Notes under the pieces: generated by a model
Seen by the model: only the letters and a program-made list of their open reading frames with translations
What the model was told of the DNA's origin: nothing
Database searches by the model: none
Assembly (NCBI RefSeq): GCF_910596095.1
Contig: NC_056540.1
Coordinates: 25,860,501-25,924,500, forward strand
From: Thunnus maccoyii
Lineage: Eukaryota > Chordata > Actinopteri > Scombriformes > Scombridae
Direction: 5' to 3'
DNA length: 64,000 nucleotides
Part shown: positions 58,424 through 64,000 of the stretch, in pieces
How the letters are laid out: each line of letters begins with the position of its first letter
Position numbering within the stretch: the first letter of the stretch is position 1
Position numbers and translations under genes: made by a program

Positions 58424-61400
58424 AGTGGCGTAAATACCGAAAACAAACAAGAGAGCTGAATGGGAGGATGGTGGCGGGTGCAGTCCCGATGCCGCTGCGC
58501 AGACGGAAGGGGACACATGGTGTAAGCAAACACTCGTAATTGCATTAGATTCCCCTGGCACATGGGTAATCTAGCCTCCCCCTGTCCCAGAACACAACAG
58601 GACACATCTCCTGCTTCTCCCACTCTCTTTGTCACTCTCTCTCCTTTAGAAATTATTAATGTAAAACCTACAGTGCCGTCATTGATCATTCAGCAGGCAT
58701 GATAGAGGACTAATTATCATTTAGGAAAGTGAGGTATGGCATTTCAGTGAGTGTCTGTGTGTGTGTATGTGTGCATGTATTTGAATACCTACATTATTGT
58801 GTAGGTGTGCGCACGTGTGGCTGTGTGAGCGCGCGTGCATCCCATTTAACAGTTGTCCTGTTTGATATTTCATTCCTCAGCCCACATGTCTTGAGAGTAT
58901 GAGCAAACACATTTGCCTGAATGGGATGTTCCCTGAGCAAACGGGGAAAATCTGGCCTTGATATGAATATCAGTGACAGTCAGTGATAATTGGTATGGGA
59001 TGTTTTTGCTCCTTATTGAGATGTTGGACGTGCAGAGACCTTATGAAGTGATATTCATGGCCTGATATTATTTTTGAAAGGATTTGATATTGACGTTTTT
59101 CAGTCAACCTGTTCAGTGTCCTTTATTTAGAGCAGAGAAGCATCTGCTGTGGCTGTAAGAACAACAGAATCCACTAGGTGGTGATGTGATATCCACCATA
59201 ATCAAAATCCACACATCCCCATTATAAATATTCCAAGCTAATACTATCCAATCTTTTTAAAACTTTTGTTTGCTACTGCAAATACGCAGAACTTTTTAAA
59301 GAGTTAGTACAACAAAAGAGACCAGATTGCCATGTTTACTTGAATTTAGGTTGTTAATCAAAACTATACTTGTATTCTCTATTTTGACAGAACTCTAGCT
59401 TTACATTGACATTTTCCAGATATTCCTTTTGTATTTTTCAAGCATTAAATTGCTGCTTCCAACCAGTCTAGCAAGAGTAATATCATAACAGGATTCAAAT
59501 CCTGAATTACAACCATTAGAGTGCAAGCATCAGAGCTACATCCTTTTGACAATGGAAACTAAATAATTTCTGTCCCTGGATTAAACTCATATATAATATA
59601 ATAGAGAAAGCATAGCTGATTGTCCATTAGTGAATGAAACTGGTTGAGAGTCATATCACCACAAACATTAATGAAAGGGACGGTCAAGGAAAAGTCTCAG
59701 ATCTCTGATGGTATTTAGCGGATATACGAGGCTTTGCAGAGAAGCCACAGTGCCAGAGGGTTTAAATTTGTGTGGCCCCAGGGCCAGTGTAACAGAAAAT
59801 AAACAATGCTTCCCAGTGATTAGAACTTTATTAAGGCACACAAAGTCCACAGCCTAGATAGGGTTTATGTTTGAGTAGTGGGCCCACTAACAATTCCAGT
59901 TGTACTTTGATCACCTCCACTAGCGATTAAATTTGTCCAAAAAAGGACTATTTTATCATTTGTGCTTCTATTCATGAGAAATAAGTGATCAAAGCCCTGC
60001 AGCATAATACAAGATGACTTCATCATTTAAAGCCCACTGATTACGTTTGTGTTATTAACGCAGCAGTGCACACAATTAGCTTCTATTGACCGCCCTATAA
60101 TCACTATCACTCGGATTAAGGACTACTACCCACACAAAATGCTCCATCTCTAATGACTGACAAACAAACAACCAAGAGGAGACAGGGAGAGGGCACTGGG
60201 AACACCCACCAAGCTGCTTTTAAAGTAATATCCCCTAAATCCTGGACACCCCGACAAAGTCTGTCATGTCTAACCTGGCTCCTCACCTGTTTGGAAGCAG
60301 CCAAATAGCCCAGGGTAATCCCTCATCCCTGGGGCACTGGAGGCAGATTTACCCTCCTCAGAGCTCTGTCCTGCCCTGACAAGTTAGTGTACTGCAGGGG
60401 CTCTTGGAACACCCACAGACACTTTAGATATTCATTTTAGGGCATTTACCTTAACCAAAGTAACTTTAAAACTTCTCAGAAGGAGAATAAGTGTCAGTTC
60501 CAGCATATTACAGGCAACAAATCGCAATATCTGCAAGGCTGAAAAGCACATATATCATATGTGAAAACATCAATTCATCTTAGAAATATCACATTTAATA
60601 GATAATATCTGCATTAGGAGGAAAAGGGGCAGTATAAACAGTATATATCAGGGATCTCTGAAAGCAAGCCAATTCACTGTTTTATGTAACAACACATTTA
60701 TTGGGTAAAATTAGCTCCAAATTAGTGAGTAGCATGGTTTTGTGTGAAAGAAAAATATGACGGAGTGGAAAGATGGGGAGCTGATTGATTTTATCACACC
60801 CATGTGTTTGTGTCCCACCCGGTTACCTCGCAGACAAGGCCTCATCTCTTGGCTCATTAAGAAAGAGGGTTTAACGTCTGCAGAGCCCAGTGGCAGAGAG
60901 ATCAGCGCTCTAACCGCTAATTGAGCTGCTTCAAGGAGAGCTTGAACTGGAAAATGTTGCTTAATGATCAGTTGCAGCATTGCTCTTTGAAACACAGTCG
61001 ATGTTTGGAGAGATTTGCCTGGTCTGATTCATTTTGTTGCCTGAGTTGAAATCTACAGTTCTACAGAGTTGATCAAAGCATCATAATGTGTTGTGTTCAA
61101 CCACAGGAATCGCATCTGTATGAAGAAACAACAGGATCTGGATGGGATCAAAGTTTAGAATCTATCTTGTGCTTTGGTGTGAAGGTTGTCTTGTAAATGC
61201 AGTGGAGGTGTAGCTCCACTGGGGGGAGCAGTGTTGCACAAAATCAAGCACTACTGCATGAGTTTCAAAGACAAAGACAAGCAAACAAGCTGAAAAGTGC
61301 ACCCACTCACAGGTCAAAATGCATCTTAATTGTCAAGTGTCACATTAATATGCAGGGACTAATATCTTCTACCAGTATTTACAATTATTATGAAAGCCAT

Positions 61401-64000
61401 TGACACATGTGCAGAAGATCAGCATCATTTAGTTTTCATAGTAGATTAATAACAATATAACATATTGATAAGAATCAAACAAGAATGATGAAACCATAGA
61501 AAGAGTGAGGATTTATTATTTAAAACATATGACTATAAGTATCATTGTTGATACCTATTACCAATTTCTGTCCAAAAAATATGAGCCAGTATGAGGTGCT
61601 TTACTACTCTATTACATTTTGTTTAATGATATGAATTATGGTATATGATTACTTATAGATATGCATGGAATAAAGCATCAATGTAATCAACGGCACTGAA
61701 CATCATCAGTCTGTTTTTAGCTTGATGTGTCTCTACCATATTACACAAAACATATAACATACAAAATGTATTTCAAATAATACTTTTATTAATAAAAAAT
61801 ATTAGATAGAGATTTAAATAGTTTATTCATTGCACCACAGTTATTGCTTTACCATCAGCAGTGATTTTCTGCAACATGCAAAATGGTCACAGTCCTGGAA
61901 AAATTATAGAAAATTTTAAGTTGATCTCTCATTGGGTTTATAGGTTTATTTATTTAAGCATAAATTGTTTTTGTCTCTTTTTATTGTCCTCACACAGTTC
62001 CTTATTATTGGTTCAGCTCACTATCATGTATGGTCATATTGATCATATTTCACTAATACTGATTAAAAGTGCTATATACCTCAAATGAAAATGTGAAACT
62101 GGACGTTTCAGTTTTGTCTTATTTGTTGGGGTTTTTGTTTTGTTTGATTTGTTGTAGTTGTTATAAGTTTTTTTAAAAATTAGGAAAAAACCAAACACTT
62201 CATTCCATTTTTATAGATACAGATTTATTTCTATAAAACGTTGGGTTTGTATTTTCTAAATTATATTCCACTGTTATCTAAAAACTCCAATTGTGTTCTG
62301 GGATGTTTCTCTTTTCTTTGCCAAACAGTTGTCTTACATTTGTCATGTTTTTGAATGAAACTCTTAAAATGATTTTAGAACTGAAATGTGTCCAAAGAGC
62401 TGGTTAGAAAACCACTGGGTTAATATAAACTGTCAGGATGCTATGAAATTGGCAGCCTCTCGGAGCCATTAGTCTCTCTCTTATCTGCCAACTGTAACCA
62501 CATTAATCATGTCGCTGCTTCAAGCTTTTAAATATTATCCAAACCTCCATGTTCACAATTTGTTTTAATGGCGTGCCTATGCTCAGATAAGAAATGAAAA
62601 TTAGAACAGCATTAAATGGAGCCTGTTCAATTTGCTACAGTAGAAGCTATTTATCTTGATTAGCATGAAGAGATTGTGGACTCCTTCATAATGTTTTATC
62701 TTTGACAAGCCTTTTTTTTTTTGCGTTTGAGTGTGTGTGTTTCTCTGCATCAACGCATGTGCATAACACTGTTGAAGCAGAATTTCAGATGACTACACGT
62801 GAACTTGCCTTGTGTGAAATTGATTTCCTTTCAAAGATTCTTCCCTTGCTTTTTTCTTCATTTAGACATTTTGTTTGTTTTGTTTGGAATCCCTAAAATC
62901 CTATTTCACTCTGCTGAGAGTAAAACAACTTATTAACTAAAAAACAGTAATTTCCCATGAGCACCCCTCACTGAAGCCTTTTGCCAAGATATTTCCTCTC
63001 ATCCACAATATTTTTTTGAGCCTTAATTAACAGAATGAGGATTTAGTGTCCTCCAATCGTATCACTCAGAGGACAGTTTTGAACCCTTACAGCTCTCCAC
63101 ATCCAAATGAAAATGAGCAAGTTTAAACTGGGAACCAAAACATATAATCTTAATAAAAACACCCTTACTGCCAAGACTCTTGTAACATTTTTGTAAACTG
63201 AATACTGCATCCGAGGTGTGTGTGTGTTCTGTGTCCTGACCATGGAGTAATGGTGTAATTTCAGTGTTATATAAGTGAACATTATTATACTTTCAATTAA
63301 AAAAAAACAGGATTAGATCAAACACATAAATAATCTGGTTGCGTCAATATTGAAAATTTCCTTCAGAAACTGACTTTTGGTTGGGTCAGCACAAATCTGA
63401 AGCAGCATTTAGACCATAATAAATATTCCATATACCATAATAAAATTCTCCGTGTAAGCCATAAAGATTTCTATAGCATTCTCATCTCTTTAAAGCAGGG
63501 TCATGACTTCAACTGTTAAAAGGTGTTGGAAAATACAGAATACCTTCTTCTCTTAAAGAAGATATAAACCTAAAAAAAAGAAAGAAAATGTTTCTGAATA
63601 ACTGCGTTAGCTTTATATTGCTGTTTTACTATATGTTTACTGTTTGCAACAGAGAATTTGTATAATCATTTTAAAATAATCATCAAATTTGTTTTCAATT
63701 CCAAATAAGTGGTTACACAAAAAGGTTAAACTGGACTTTTTATAGTATGTATATTTTTAAGTGTATGTGTGTGTTTTTGTTTGCAATGCCTCCTTTATAA
63801 GCCCCATGACTCCAAGTCTCAGCAATTAAGTTCTTGACTGAACAAAACTAAAAAAAAATATAAGACCTACACTGTACAAAACAATCTAATTTTCCTCAAA
63901 GTATACAGATTAAATATGGAAAGAAAATGAAAATGTACTTGTAGGTTTCACAGACCTACATTTTTGCAGCTTTCAGCGAGGAACCTATATTAGCGATGGA

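Larger units (their letters stand above)
57061..64000. other. Intergenic, candidate conserved non-coding blocks
   Basis: No gene is supported; a 123-aa frame at 57445-57816 has no known domain. Blocks at 58440-58600, 60770-60960 and 62440-62660 are less A/T-rich or look unusually word-rich (ctctaaccgctaattgagct, accacattaatcatgtcgct) and could be conserved enhancers of a distant gene. That is a guess from texture alone. Confidence 0.4.

Noticed and set aside
50624..64000. Search for metap1, tspan5 or further adh exons
   Set aside because: No fragment resembling those proteins was found on either strand here or in the left flank.

Overview
The window is nuclear DNA from a bony fish, most likely a percomorph teleost. 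The support is spliced genes with GT-AG introns, proteins close to known vertebrate families, and many dispersed repeats of kinds familiar from spiny-rayed fish genomes. No bacterial operon, CRISPR array or plasmid feature is present.

Four protein-coding genes could be read exon by exon, all between about 30.6 and 50.7 kb. From left to right they are: an eIF4E cap-binding translation factor (minus strand, 7 coding exons, 216 aa); adh5, the class III alcohol dehydrogenase / glutathione-dependent formaldehyde dehydrogenase (minus, 9 exons, 376 aa); gar1, the H/ACA snoRNP protein with two glycine-arginine-rich tails (minus, 6 coding exons plus a non-coding first exon, 218 aa); and a second medium-chain alcohol dehydrogenase of the fish adh8 type (plus, 9 exons, 389 aa). 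Every internal junction keeps the reading frame and uses AG/GT borders. adh5 and adh8-like share intron positions and most exon lengths, as expected of tandem duplicates. gar1 lies between them and is divergent from adh8-like, with about 0.3 kb separating the two 5' ends.

The left 29 kb and the right 13 kb hold no gene I can support. They carry old transposon debris. This includes a 2.56-kb Ty3/Gypsy-like LTR element with a 5-bp target duplication and broken gag/pol, two Tc1-like fragments facing each other plus a third Tc1 remnant, and a tRNA-derived SINE. There are also 5'-truncated LINE tails and fragments, several unnamed multi-copy families, microsatellites and a degenerate minisatellite. 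Parts of 19.6-20.4 and 58-63 kb read like possible conserved non-coding elements, but that cannot be tested from one sequence.

Functionally, adh5 should clear formaldehyde as S-hydroxymethylglutathione and also reduce S-nitrosoglutathione. The adh8-like enzyme has lost the glutathione-site residues and probably oxidises simple alcohols. gar1 and eIF4E serve ribosome/snoRNA biogenesis and translation. The linkage of eIF4E to ADH5 is ancient in vertebrates; I see no shared regulation among these genes beyond the gar1/adh8-like divergent promoter. I did not find a convincing undescribed biological system. The most testable oddities are the 11-residue C-terminal extension of the adh8-like protein, the gar1/adh8-like shared promoter, the back-to-back Tc1 palindrome, and a set of short perfect hairpins.
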